Assembly: GCA_964545475.1 (NCBI GenBank)
Contig: CAZJGG010000010.1
Location: 1 to 59,592 of the forward strand
Direction of reading: 5' to 3'
DNA: 59,592 bases
Origin: CAZJGG01 sp964545475
GTDB lineage: Bacteria; Bacillota; Clostridia; Lachnospirales; JAISER01
Below the pieces are notes generated by a model. It had not been told where the DNA came from and ran no database searches. It saw only the letters and a list, made by a program, of their open reading frames with translations. Positions 1-8,048 of this stretch are shown one piece after another; the first letter of the stretch is position 1; every line of letters starts with the position of its first letter. Made by a program: the position numbers and the translations under genes.

Positions 1-54
1 TTCGACGAAGTCGAAAAGCCGCTTTAGCGGCTTGAATTGCGGAGCAATTCTCAC
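1..54. repeat. Family A multi-hairpin repeat, copy 1 (cut by window edge)
   Basis: Three consecutive hairpins are visible: CGAC-GAA-GTCG, AAGCCGC-TTTA-GCGGCTT and AATTGC-GGA-GCAATT, followed by the right outer arm CTCAC. The left outer arm (GTGAG in the other copies) lies outside the window. The same arrangement recurs at 10001-10066 and 16745-16815. It sits in the leader of comEA. Confidence 0.8.
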
Positions 55-107
55 ATTAATTATTTGTAAACTATATTTAATATTTTTTCTTTAATTGGGG
101 TGATAAA

Positions 108-656
108 ATGAATAGAAGGCAAATAATTTTATGGCTGACCGCATTTGTTTTTATGGCTTGCATTTGTTTTATTTATTATGGCTACAGGCGGCAAATGATT
201 GATAGCACAGAAGTTATCACTCTTGATGAAGAAAGGCTAGAAATTTCTTCTACTGTAAAAGTACATATTATCGGCGAAGTTTTAAACCCAGGAGTTTACG
301 ATATACCAATAGATAGTCGTGTTGAAGATGCAATAAAAATTGCAGGTGGTTTTACAGAAAATGCCGATAAATCAATTAATATGGCAAAAAAACTAAAAGA
401 TGGCGGTCAGGTTATAGTAAAAAAAATAAATGTCAAAAATGTAGATACCCCTTTAGAAGAATTAATTGTTAACATAAACACCGCCGACGCCGACACATTG
501 TCACAGCTTCCGGGAATCGGTGAAGTAACAGCTAACAATATTATAAAATACAGGGAGCAAAATGGAAATTTTCAGAATGTTGAAGATATACAGAACGTAC
601 CCCGCATAGGGTCTAAACTTTTTGAACAAATAAAAGATTATATCACTGTAAAGTGA
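108..656 (+). CDS. comEA: ComEA-like helix-hairpin-helix DNA-binding competence protein
   Basis: A membrane-anchored DNA receptor of the ComEA family, which binds incoming double-stranded DNA outside the membrane and passes it to the ComEC channel. One N-terminal membrane segment (about residues 7-26) is followed by an SLBB-type domain (about 48-110, containing VHIIGEVLNPGVY) and a C-terminal helix-hairpin-helix pair (about 120-180) with the typical NINTAD start and LPGIG hairpin. The length (182 aa) is normal. ATG is preceded by GGGGTGATAAA. It is separated from comEC by a two-component system and a GerMN gene rather than lying directly in front of it. The domain assignment is secure; a role in DNA uptake is inferred from the family. 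Confidence 0.88.
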   Translation: MNRRQIILWLTAFVFMACICFIYYGYRRQMIDSTEVITLDEERLEISSTVKVHIIGEVLNPGVYDIPIDSRVEDAIKIAGGFTENADKSINMAKKLKDGGQVIVKKINVKNVDTPLEELIVNINTADADTLSQLPGIGEVTANNIIKYREQNGNFQNVEDIQNVPRIGSKLFEQIKDYITVK

Positions 657-695
657 GAGCTGCAAAACCAAAAGCCGTTTTAGCGGCATTATTAT
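653..695. repeat. Degenerate fragment of family A repeat
   Basis: GTGAG at the end of comEA is followed some 25 bases later by AAAGCCGTTTTAGCGGC, close to the central AAGCCGCTTTAGCGGCTT hairpin of family A. The first and third hairpins are not recognisable. I read it as a decayed copy between comEA and the response regulator. Confidence 0.4.
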
Positions 696-715
696 AGATT
701 AAAGAGGGAGAAACA

Positions 716-1405
716 ATGGCTTATAATGTGTTGGTAGTTGATGATGAAAAGCTAATAGTAAAAGGAATAAAGTTCAGTTTGGAACAGGACAGTATGATTG
801 TCGACGCCGCATACGACGGAGAAGAAGCTTTAAGGTTAACAAAAGAAAAAAATTACGACTTAATTGTGCTTGATGTTATGCTCCCAAAAATCGACGGCCT
901 TAGCGTTTGCCAGCAAATAAGAGAATTCAGCGCTGTTCCCGTTATTATGGTAACGGCGAAAGGCGACGATATGGACAAAATTATGGGGCTTGAATTTGGA
1001 GCAGACGATTATATTACAAAACCCTTTAACATATTAGAGCTGAAAGCCAGAATTAAAGCAATTTTAAGAAGAAGCCTACGCAGAGCGGATTTTTACGAAG
1101 AAAAAACAAAAACTCAAAAAGTGCGTGATTTGGAGATTGATGCAGAATCTAGGCGTGTTTACTTAAAAGGCAAAGAAGCATTTTTAACGGCAAAAGAATT
1201 TGACCTTTTAGAGCTTTTAATGGAAAATTCTGGAAGGGTTTACAGCCGGGAAAACCTACTCCAGCTTGTTTGGGGGCAAGATTTCCCCGGAGATGCCCGG
1301 ACAGTAGACGTTCACGTCCGCAGGTTAAGAGAAAAAATTGAGCAAAATCCGTCCGACCCTAAATACCTTCACACAAAATGGGGGGTTGGTTACTATTTTC
1401 AATAA
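716..1405 (+). CDS. OmpR/PhoB-family response regulator
   Basis: A transcription factor activated by phosphorylation from the adjacent kinase. The receiver domain (residues 1-118) has the acidic pair D9/D10, phospho-acceptor D53 in VLDVMLP, T80 and K102. The C-terminal winged helix (about 130-229) has the OmpR-type end RTVDVHVRRLREKIE and GVGYYF. ATG follows AGAGGGAGAAACA. It overlaps the start of the histidine kinase gene, as expected for a translationally coupled two-component pair. The architecture resembles WalR, PhoP and MtrA; the target genes cannot be told from this window. Confidence 0.93.
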   Translation: MAYNVLVVDDEKLIVKGIKFSLEQDSMIVDAAYDGEEALRLTKEKNYDLIVLDVMLPKIDGLSVCQQIREFSAVPVIMVTAKGDDMDKIMGLEFGADDYITKPFNILELKARIKAILRRSLRRADFYEEKTKTQKVRDLEIDAESRRVYLKGKEAFLTAKEFDLLELLMENSGRVYSRENLLQLVWGQDFPGDARTVDVHVRRLREKIEQNPSDPKYLHTKWGVGYYFQ

Positions 1406-2834
1406 AACTAAAAACCTGTTTTCAAAAAAATTATTTGTAAGCTGGCGGTGGAAGCTGTTTGTAATCTTTTTGCTAATCAGCTTTATACCGCTTTTGTTTT
1501 TGTATAGCATGATTTTGTCATCAATGCAAATTTATTACCGTAAGGATAGAGAAAGTGCTTTGTTGCAATCTGCAAACATTGTTGCCGGCAACATAAATAA
1601 AGGCAACTATATTTTTGACGAAAGCGTTAAAAGTGAATTTAATTATGAAATAAACGAAAAAAGCAAAGAGGGAAATTTTAGAATACTTGTTTTAGATGCC
1701 ACTGGATTTGTAGTTAATGATTCTAACAACACCGAAACAGGCAAAACGTTAATCGTGCCTGAAGTTGCCGAGGCATTAAGCAAAAAAGACAAAGTAGCCA
1801 CCCACTATGACGAAAAAAGCATTTATGCTGCCGCATCAATTGTTAATGAAAATTCTAATAAAATTGGCGCTGTTCTTATTATAGCTTCAATTTCGGATAT
1901 TTTCGATTCAATAGCGGACATAAGGCAAAAAATGTTGCTTTTCACAATACTAACAGTAATTATTTTAATTATTCTTGTACTTATTATATCTAACTTCCTT
2001 TTAGGCCCAATTACACAATTTTTGAAAGTTGTTCCGAAAATTTCAGAAGGATATTTAAACGAGCGTATACCAATTAAAGGAAATGATGAATTTGCAGAAC
2101 TTGCCACCGCTTTTAACCAAATGGCTGAAAAGCTGCAACAGGTTGAAAAAACAAGAGAGGAATTTGTTTCAAACGTGTCCCACGAGCTAAAAACCCCTTT
2201 GAGCTCTATTAAAGTTTTAACAGAATCAATTCTTCTTGAAGAAAATGTCCCTATAGAAATGTATACAGAATTTTTGCAGGACATAAATTCTGAAATTGAC
2301 AGAATGACAAATATTGTCAACGATTTACTTAACCTTGTAAAGCTTGACCAGCGAGAAGTTCCTCTTAACATTAAACAAATAGACTTAAACAAAATGGTTG
2401 AAGATATTTTAAAAAGGTTATATCCCCTTGCAAACCAAAAGGATATACACCTAATTTTTGAAGAGGTACGAAAAGTTACCATTGCGGCGGACGAAATGAA
2501 ACTTTCCCTAGCGTTAACAAATTTAGTTGAAAACGGAATAAAATACACTAAAAACGATGGCACTGTTAAAGTCACTGTGGATTGTGACCACCAAAACGCA
2601 TTTATAACCGTGGCGGACACAGGAATAGGCATAAACGATGAAGACCAAAACAAGATTTTTACCAGGTTCTACCGAGTTGATAAAACAAGGGACAGGGAAA
2701 CAGGCGGCACAGGGCTTGGTCTATCTATAACCCATTCCACTATTTTGCTTCATAACGGTAGCATCCGATTACAAAGCAAAGAAAACGAAGGTACAACCTT
2801 TGTTGTTAGAATACCCTTGCATAGGGCAAGCTGA
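1386..2834 (+). CDS. Membrane sensor histidine kinase with HAMP domain
   Basis: Partner kinase of the preceding response regulator. It has one membrane helix near the N-terminus, an extracytoplasmic sensor of about 140 residues, a second helix (ILTVIILIILVLIISNF), HAMP, HisKA with H266 in SNVSHELKTP, and a HATPase domain with DTGIGI and GTGLGLS. The start is uncertain: no ATG or GTG lies before the first membrane helix, so I chose TTG at 1386, which overlaps the regulator by 20 bases. Another TTG at 1338 would add 16 residues. Neither has a good ribosome site, which fits coupling to the upstream gene. The sensed signal is unknown. Confidence 0.92.
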   Translation: MVTIFNKTKNLFSKKLFVSWRWKLFVIFLLISFIPLLFLYSMILSSMQIYYRKDRESALLQSANIVAGNINKGNYIFDESVKSEFNYEINEKSKEGNFRILVLDATGFVVNDSNNTETGKTLIVPEVAEALSKKDKVATHYDEKSIYAAASIVNENSNKIGAVLIIASISDIFDSIADIRQKMLLFTILTVIILIILVLIISNFLLGPITQFLKVVPKISEGYLNERIPIKGNDEFAELATAFNQMAEKLQQVEKTREEFVSNVSHELKTPLSSIKVLTESILLEENVPIEMYTEFLQDINSEIDRMTNIVNDLLNLVKLDQREVPLNIKQIDLNKMVEDILKRLYPLANQKDIHLIFEEVRKVTIAADEMKLSLALTNLVENGIKYTKNDGTVKVTVDCDHQNAFITVADTGIGINDEDQNKIFTRFYRVDKTRDRETGGTGLGLSITHSTILLHNGSIRLQSKENEGTTFVVRIPLHRAS

Positions 2835-2844
2835 AGGTGATTAA

Positions 2845-3816
2845 GTGAACAAAAGAAATCTGCATAAAACAGCGGCAATATCTGTCGTGATTTTTATTTT
2901 ATTTATAATCGCTTTAATTTTAGTGGACATGTTTGCAAAAAAGGATATGGGAAGAACAAAGACACTGGTTTATTTTTTAAACCCAAGCTCTAATGAGCTT
3001 GAGCCGGAAATATATTATTTAAACTCCACAGAAAATAATCAAATTGCCCAAGAAGTTTTAGCAAAACTTGTTGAGGGGCCTAAAAGCAGTACATTAATAA
3101 AAACCTTTCCGGATTATGTAAAGTTTTTGGACGGTCGCCTTGTAATAAAAGACAATTCTCCAAACGCTTCTCTGGAAGTTGAGTTTTCCCAGGAGTATAA
3201 TAAAATGACACCACCGGAAGAGCAGTTTTTCCGTGCTTCCCTTGTTTTTAGCATGACGGAGCTTCCTTTTGTTAACGATGTCCTTTTATATGTAGATGGT
3301 CATGAGTTATTGCGGACTGACGGCAACCCTGTGGGTTATATGAGCAGAGATAATTTTGTAATAAACCCTGTTATCTCGCCGGAAAAAGTTATCTCCCAAC
3401 GTTTTACGCTTTATTTTTATAATTCGTCAGCAAAAAAGTTAGAAGCAGAGCAACGTCAGGTTTTAGTAAACCCTAACCAACCAATTGCAAAATATATTTT
3501 AGAACAGCTAATCGCTGGTCCTAAAAAAGAGGGTTTAAGCCCTACAGTACCGCCAGAAACAAAAATACTTGGCGATGTTAAAACCGAGGACGGAACTTGT
3601 TATATAAATTTAAGCAACGATTATATGTCCAGAAACAATGCTTTAGGAGAATTGCTTTTAACAAACATTTTTTCTGTTGTAAACTCCATAACGGAGCTTG
3701 AAGACGTTAATAAGGTTCAGTTTTTAATTGAGGGTGAAAAAATCGATAATTTTAAAAACGTTGTGGATTTAAGTATGCCTGTTTTGCGCAACAGGGATTA
3801 TATTTTGAAAGAGTGA
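2845..3816 (+). CDS. Membrane-anchored protein with two GerMN domains
   Basis: A single N-terminal membrane helix (about residues 11-30) anchors two extracytoplasmic GerMN domains (about 60-155 and 200-305). Each has the typical layout of a YFLNPSSNELEPE- or LYFYNSSAKKLEAE-like first strand, then a VLAKLVEGP or ILEQLIAGP helix. Bacillus GerM, needed for sporulation and germination, has the same two-domain plan. The GTG start follows GAAGGTGATTAA, 10 bases after the kinase stop, so it belongs to the two-component operon. In actinobacteria the GerMN protein LpqB likewise follows MtrA-MtrB and modulates the kinase; a similar accessory role here is inference. Confidence 0.85.
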   Translation: MNKRNLHKTAAISVVIFILFIIALILVDMFAKKDMGRTKTLVYFLNPSSNELEPEIYYLNSTENNQIAQEVLAKLVEGPKSSTLIKTFPDYVKFLDGRLVIKDNSPNASLEVEFSQEYNKMTPPEEQFFRASLVFSMTELPFVNDVLLYVDGHELLRTDGNPVGYMSRDNFVINPVISPEKVISQRFTLYFYNSSAKKLEAEQRQVLVNPNQPIAKYILEQLIAGPKKEGLSPTVPPETKILGDVKTEDGTCYINLSNDYMSRNNALGELLLTNIFSVVNSITELEDVNKVQFLIEGEKIDNFKNVVDLSMPVLRNRDYILKE

Positions 3817-3820
3817 TTTT

Positions 3821-6142
3821 GTGAAAAGGCCGCTTGTTGCACTTCTTGTATTTTTTCTACTTGGAATTTTGGCAGGAAGATATTTAGCCTGGGGAAGCTT
3901 GATTTTATCTTGCTTTTTCGGGCTTGTTCTTCTGTTGTGTCTTTTATTGTATTTAAATTACAAACATAAATTTATTTTTATATTTTTTGCTTTCACCGTT
4001 TTAGCCGTATTTTTAACTAAATACAGCTTTGCATACAAAAATCCAGCATTGGAAAACTTTGTTTTGTCTGAACAATATACTTCCATTGAAGCTGTTGTAA
4101 ATGAAACAAGGTTATCTTCGGACGAAAGCAGGCAAATCGTTATTTTAAAGCCAATAAACTCCCCATATGTTAAAATCCAAGCAATTCTAAAAAAAGGGGA
4201 AATTGTAGAATTTGGGCAAAAAATAACTGTAGAGGGTAAACTTGAGCATTTTTCAAAAAGCCGCATTCCCGGCGGCTTTGACCAATATATGTATTACCGC
4301 ACAAGAAACATTGATTATCAGATGTTTCCTGAAATAGTTCTAAAAAACGGTTATGAAAAATCATTTAAACTTATTTTAAATAGTTTTCGTCAAAAGCTTT
4401 CTGATATATATGAAAAATCTTTGCCGGAAAGTGAAGCCGGTATTGTTAAAGCCATGGTTATGGGAGACAAATATTCAGTAGATTCTCAAATATCAGACTT
4501 ATACCGCAAAGCAGGAATTTACCACATAATTTGCATTTCCGGGCTTCACATTTCGATAATAGCGGTTGCGTTAAGCAAAGTTTTACGGCTTTACTTTTCA
4601 AGAAAGCTAAGCGCCGCCTTGGCACTTGGCTTTCTCATTTTATACTGTGTTTTTACAGGCAGCAGCGTATCCACCGTCCGTGCAGTAGTTATGTTCGGCG
4701 TAACAGCTTTTGGCATAATTATAAACAGGCGCAGAGACTTAACAACAAGTATATCTTTTGCCGCTTTGTGCCTTTTAATTTACCAGCCACTATATCTGTG
4801 GGATGCCGGCTTTCAATACAGTTTTTCAGCGGTTTACGGCATATCTTTATGCCAAAAACCTATGGAAACGGCTTTACAGTCAAGGCTTAGCAAATTGAAT
4901 AAAAATAAAATTTTAATTAATTCATTAGGGGCATTTTCGGCATCCACGGCGGCTTGGGTTGGTACTATGCCGTTTACCATAACAAAATGTTATTACATAC
5001 AGCCGTTTTCAATAGTATTAAATATGTTAGTGCTTCCAACAGCGGCTTTAACGGCAATCTCTAGCTTTATATCAGGCTTAGCAGGGCTTTTCAGCCAAAA
5101 TGCCTCCGTCTTCATATCCGGCATTCCTTTTGTTATGCTTAAGTTTTATGAAAAAATGTGTGATGTATTTACTAAAATACCTCTTTCCCTTATTTACACC
5201 GGCTATAAGCCCATAACTTTTATTATTTCATGGTACATATTAGTTTTGCTTGTGTTTTTAGGGTTGCGTAATAAAAAACATATTAAATATTTATATATGT
5301 TTTTTATATGCTTGCTGTTAATAACCGTAATAAATAATGTTATGGCAAAATCATTTCAAGTTGTTATGCTAGACGTTGGACAAGGGGATTCCTTTGTTAT
5401 TGGGAATAAAAAAACAACATTTGTTATAGACGGCGGTGGGTCAGCTCAAAAAGAATTTGGCAAAAATACAGGAGCCACAGTGCTTATACCCTATTTAAGA
5501 TATTCTGGAATAAAAAAAGTAGACGGCATTTTCGTTACCCATACAGACATTGATCATTCCGGCGGAATCATTGAGCTTTTAGACGAAATTAAAGCGGACA
5601 AGCTCTTTTTATCTGCGGCAGTAGATGAAACTGATAATCTTTATAAATTATTGTCGGAAAAAGCTCGTAAAAACGGAGCGCAGATAATCAAGCTTAAAGA
5701 AGGAGATTTTTACAGCAAAAACGGTATTTCCTTCAAATGCATTTACCCATTTAACGATACTATTGAAAATGACGTAAACAATACATCCCTTGTACTAAAA
5801 GCTGAATATGCCAATACATCTTTTTTATTTACCGGGGACATAGATACAAAAGTGCAATCCTCAATTTTTTTAGATGGTGAAATGGTTAAAGCTGATGTTT
5901 TTAAGCTTGCACACCACGGTTCTAAACACTCTTTCAGCTTACCTTTTTTTGACGAAGTTAATGCAAAAGCCGTAATAGTGAGCACGTCAAAAAATAATTC
6001 CTTTGGGCATCCCGCTTTGGAAGTTATTGATTATTTTGACAAAAAAGCTATTCCCGTTTATAATACAGCCGTTACAGGCGCAATTATTTTAGAACCCCAC
6101 GGAAACAAATTAAAAGTTACAAAATGGAGTGAAACACCTTGA
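3821..6142 (+). CDS. comEC: ComEC/Rec2 DNA uptake channel
   Basis: The polytopic membrane protein that carries single-stranded DNA into the cell during transformation. The 773-residue protein is full length. It has N-terminal helices and a small OB-like region (about 1-190), the competence domain with IICISGLHISIIA (about 235-250) and many helices, then a C-terminal metallo-beta-lactamase-like domain with DVGQGDS, THTDIDHSGG and AHHGS, the metal-binding signature of nuclease-type ComEC proteins. The start is GTG, four bases after the GerMN stop with GAAAGAG upstream. Its TGA overlaps the TTG start of holA. In many Firmicutes comEC is similarly followed by holA, which supports the call. Confidence 0.94.
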   Translation: MKRPLVALLVFFLLGILAGRYLAWGSLILSCFFGLVLLLCLLLYLNYKHKFIFIFFAFTVLAVFLTKYSFAYKNPALENFVLSEQYTSIEAVVNETRLSSDESRQIVILKPINSPYVKIQAILKKGEIVEFGQKITVEGKLEHFSKSRIPGGFDQYMYYRTRNIDYQMFPEIVLKNGYEKSFKLILNSFRQKLSDIYEKSLPESEAGIVKAMVMGDKYSVDSQISDLYRKAGIYHIICISGLHISIIAVALSKVLRLYFSRKLSAALALGFLILYCVFTGSSVSTVRAVVMFGVTAFGIIINRRRDLTTSISFAALCLLIYQPLYLWDAGFQYSFSAVYGISLCQKPMETALQSRLSKLNKNKILINSLGAFSASTAAWVGTMPFTITKCYYIQPFSIVLNMLVLPTAALTAISSFISGLAGLFSQNASVFISGIPFVMLKFYEKMCDVFTKIPLSLIYTGYKPITFIISWYILVLLVFLGLRNKKHIKYLYMFFICLLLITVINNVMAKSFQVVMLDVGQGDSFVIGNKKTTFVIDGGGSAQKEFGKNTGATVLIPYLRYSGIKKVDGIFVTHTDIDHSGGIIELLDEIKADKLFLSAAVDETDNLYKLLSEKARKNGAQIIKLKEGDFYSKNGISFKCIYPFNDTIENDVNNTSLVLKAEYANTSFLFTGDIDTKVQSSIFLDGEMVKADVFKLAHHGSKHSFSLPFFDEVNAKAVIVSTSKNNSFGHPALEVIDYFDKKAIPVYNTAVTGAIILEPHGNKLKVTKWSETP

Positions 6143-7131
6143 AAGAGCTATTAAATGACATAAAAAGTAAAAATATGAAGAGCGTTTATGTATTTTACGG
6201 TGAAGAGCGGTATTTAAAAAAGCTGTACGAAAACAAGCTTAAAAGCGCAGTTATTGAACCGGGCGCAGAAATGATGAATGTTGGTATTTTTGAGGGAAAC
6301 AAAGCTTCAGTTTACGACGCTGTTAACGCAATTAACACATTGCCGTTTATGTCTGAAAAAAGGCTTATTATTTGGCGTGATTCACGTCTTTTTGCTTCCG
6401 GCAGAAAAGACGATTCTGAAGAAATGGCAAAAGCCATTTTAACAATTCCGAGCTCTACAACAATAATATTTATTGAAGATGAAATAGATAAACGTTTAAA
6501 AATAACAAAGGACACAACAAAAACCGGGCGGCTTGTAGAATTTAAAACCCCCACTGAAAAAGAACTTATAGATTGGGTTGGCCGCACTTTAAAAGCAAGC
6601 GGTAAAGCGATAACCGTTCAAGATGCAATGTTTTTGTTAAGAACCGTTGCCCATGATATGTCTACCGTTGAAGCTGAGATTAATAAGCTAGTAACTTACA
6701 CAGGGGAGAGAAACACCATTACTGCAGAAGATATTTCTGCAATATGCACAAAAGCCCCTCTCATAAAAATATTTGATATGATTGATGCAATCGGCAACAA
6801 AAAAACAGAAGTTGCTCTTGACATTTTTAACAACTTAATTGTTTTAAAAGAATCCCCTATTATGATTATCGCAATGATAGGCAGGCAGTTCAGGCTTATA
6901 ATGGAAGCAAAGCTTTTACGGGAAAGCGGCTTATCTGCCACAGCCATTGCAGAGACTATGGGCCAACGCCAGTTTTTAGTAAACGAATGCTTAAACCAAG
7001 GCAGATACTTTGATAAAGTACAATTACGGCAAGCTCTGTCCGATTGCCTTAATGCCGATTTAAACATTAAAACAGGCAAAATGGACGACAAGCTTGCCGT
7101 TGAGTTACTTATTTTAAAATATAGCGGATAG
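6139..7131 (+). CDS. holA: DNA polymerase III delta subunit
   Basis: The clamp-loader subunit that opens the beta sliding clamp. The sequence has the HolA N-terminal pattern VYVFYGEERYLKK (degenerate P-loop region), a central domain with FIEDEIDKR and EKELIDWV, and the C-terminal helical domain ending DLNIKTGKMDDKLAVE. The length of 330 aa is normal. The start is TTG inside the end of comEC (TTGA overlap), so translation is coupled. The stop lies only 8 bases from the stop of the convergent DUF1638 gene, leaving no room for a separate terminator. Confidence 0.93.
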   Translation: MKELLNDIKSKNMKSVYVFYGEERYLKKLYENKLKSAVIEPGAEMMNVGIFEGNKASVYDAVNAINTLPFMSEKRLIIWRDSRLFASGRKDDSEEMAKAILTIPSSTTIIFIEDEIDKRLKITKDTTKTGRLVEFKTPTEKELIDWVGRTLKASGKAITVQDAMFLLRTVAHDMSTVEAEINKLVTYTGERNTITAEDISAICTKAPLIKIFDMIDAIGNKKTEVALDIFNNLIVLKESPIMIIAMIGRQFRLIMEAKLLRESGLSATAIAETMGQRQFLVNECLNQGRYFDKVQLRQALSDCLNADLNIKTGKMDDKLAVELLILKYSG

Positions 7132-7139
7132 TTAAATTG

Positions 7140-7889
7140 TTATACTGCTCGTACAATATTTTCACTGTAGGACTGCTGAATTTTTTGCCCTGGCTCTACG
7201 ACTAGGAAACCCTCGTCGTACCAGTTTCCGTTTAAAAAGTCTTCCATAAGATTAATTTCTCCATCTAATAAATCAAAGTTCCAATTTAAAAATTCGGCGC
7301 ATTTTTTTGCATGTTCAATGTGCCTTTCATTATTTAAGCATTTCCAGTTAACAAACGTACACATATTGTATTCTCTAAGCCAGTCCTGCTCCATTTGCAT
7401 TAAATATTCGGCGTTATCTTCGCCATATTTTTCTTTATAACTTTGCAATATGGCCTTAAACCTGTCCTCCCCTGGCATACAGGTGTTTTCGTTCCAGCCT
7501 GCGGTATACCAATAAACCCCACCGCTGTGAGAATCAAAATAATTTCTATATTTTTCTTTAGAACCTAAAAATAAAGTAATACAGTCGTGGGCTCTTGGAA
7601 CAACAATTTTATATTTTTTGCTGGAAATACCGCAAATAGCGTTGGAGCATAAACCATAGCCTAGTAATATCGCATCAAAATCCTGTAATGCGTTAACCTC
7701 CGCCGTTAATAAGTCTGACCCATCGTCTATTTTATCAATTTCTTCCTGTAGTGCACATCTTAGAATATCCGGCGTATTATGTAAGCCTTGCCGCAAGGTT
7801 GTAACGTCTATAAAATTTTCACTTTTTGCAGCAAGGGTAAATATTTCCCTAGATAACACCTTGCACGCTAGAACTTTTAGCCTTTTCAT
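7140..7889 (-). CDS. DUF1638 family protein
   Basis: A 249-residue soluble protein matching DUF1638 by its start (RLKVLACKVLSREI), a central GYGLCSNAICG and PRAHDCITLFLGS. The family's biochemical function is not established, but its genes commonly sit beside corrinoid-dependent methyltransferase genes in anaerobes. That fits here: it is divergent from a PocR/AraC regulator that is followed by a corrinoid protein. Conserved-looking cysteines (in LACK, GLCSNAIC and HDC) and histidine could bind a metal or cofactor; this is inference. ATG follows AGGGGAGATTTTAT, and an extended -10 TATAAT lies upstream. Confidence 0.8.
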   Translation of the reverse strand: MKRLKVLACKVLSREIFTLAAKSENFIDVTTLRQGLHNTPDILRCALQEEIDKIDDGSDLLTAEVNALQDFDAILLGYGLCSNAICGISSKKYKIVVPRAHDCITLFLGSKEKYRNYFDSHSGGVYWYTAGWNENTCMPGEDRFKAILQSYKEKYGEDNAEYLMQMEQDWLREYNMCTFVNWKCLNNERHIEHAKKCAEFLNWNFDLLDGEINLMEDFLNGNWYDEGFLVVEPGQKIQQSYSENIVRAV

Positions 7890-7924
7890 ATAAAATCTCC
7901 CCTAAAAAGCATCTATTTTTAATA

Positions 7925-7953
7925 ATTATACCAATAAAAAAGTGCATTTTAAA
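7925..7953 (-). promoter_or_regulatory. Promoter of the DUF1638 gene
   Basis: On the minus strand, -10 TATAAT (7925-7930) carries an extended TGG in front, with a weak -35 TTTAAA (7948-7953) at 17 bases. It is back to back with the promoter of the PocR/AraC gene, so one regulator could control both. Confidence 0.5.
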
Positions 7954-7998
7954 AGCATAAATTTGATTTACATAAATTAATACAAAAAAAACAAATTA

Positions 7999-8027
7999 TT
8001 TACAATATGATTTTTATGTGTTATGAT
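7999..8027 (+). promoter_or_regulatory. Promoter of the PocR/AraC regulator gene
   Basis: TTTACA (7999-8004), 17-base spacer, TATGAT (8022-8027), a near-consensus vegetative promoter. The longer reading frame's first possible start (8007) falls inside the spacer, which argues for the ATG at 8049. Confidence 0.65.
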
Positions 8028-8048
8028 AAGTTTATGGAGGTGAGTTTG

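Noticed and set aside
1823..2653. 276-residue open frame antisense to the histidine kinase
   Set aside because: Antisense shadow of a well-conserved gene; Ser/Phe-rich composition typical of reverse-strand reading.
4531..4890. 119-residue open frame inside comEC in another frame
   Set aside because: Fully overlaps an intact comEC with conserved motifs; no ribosome site or family similarity.
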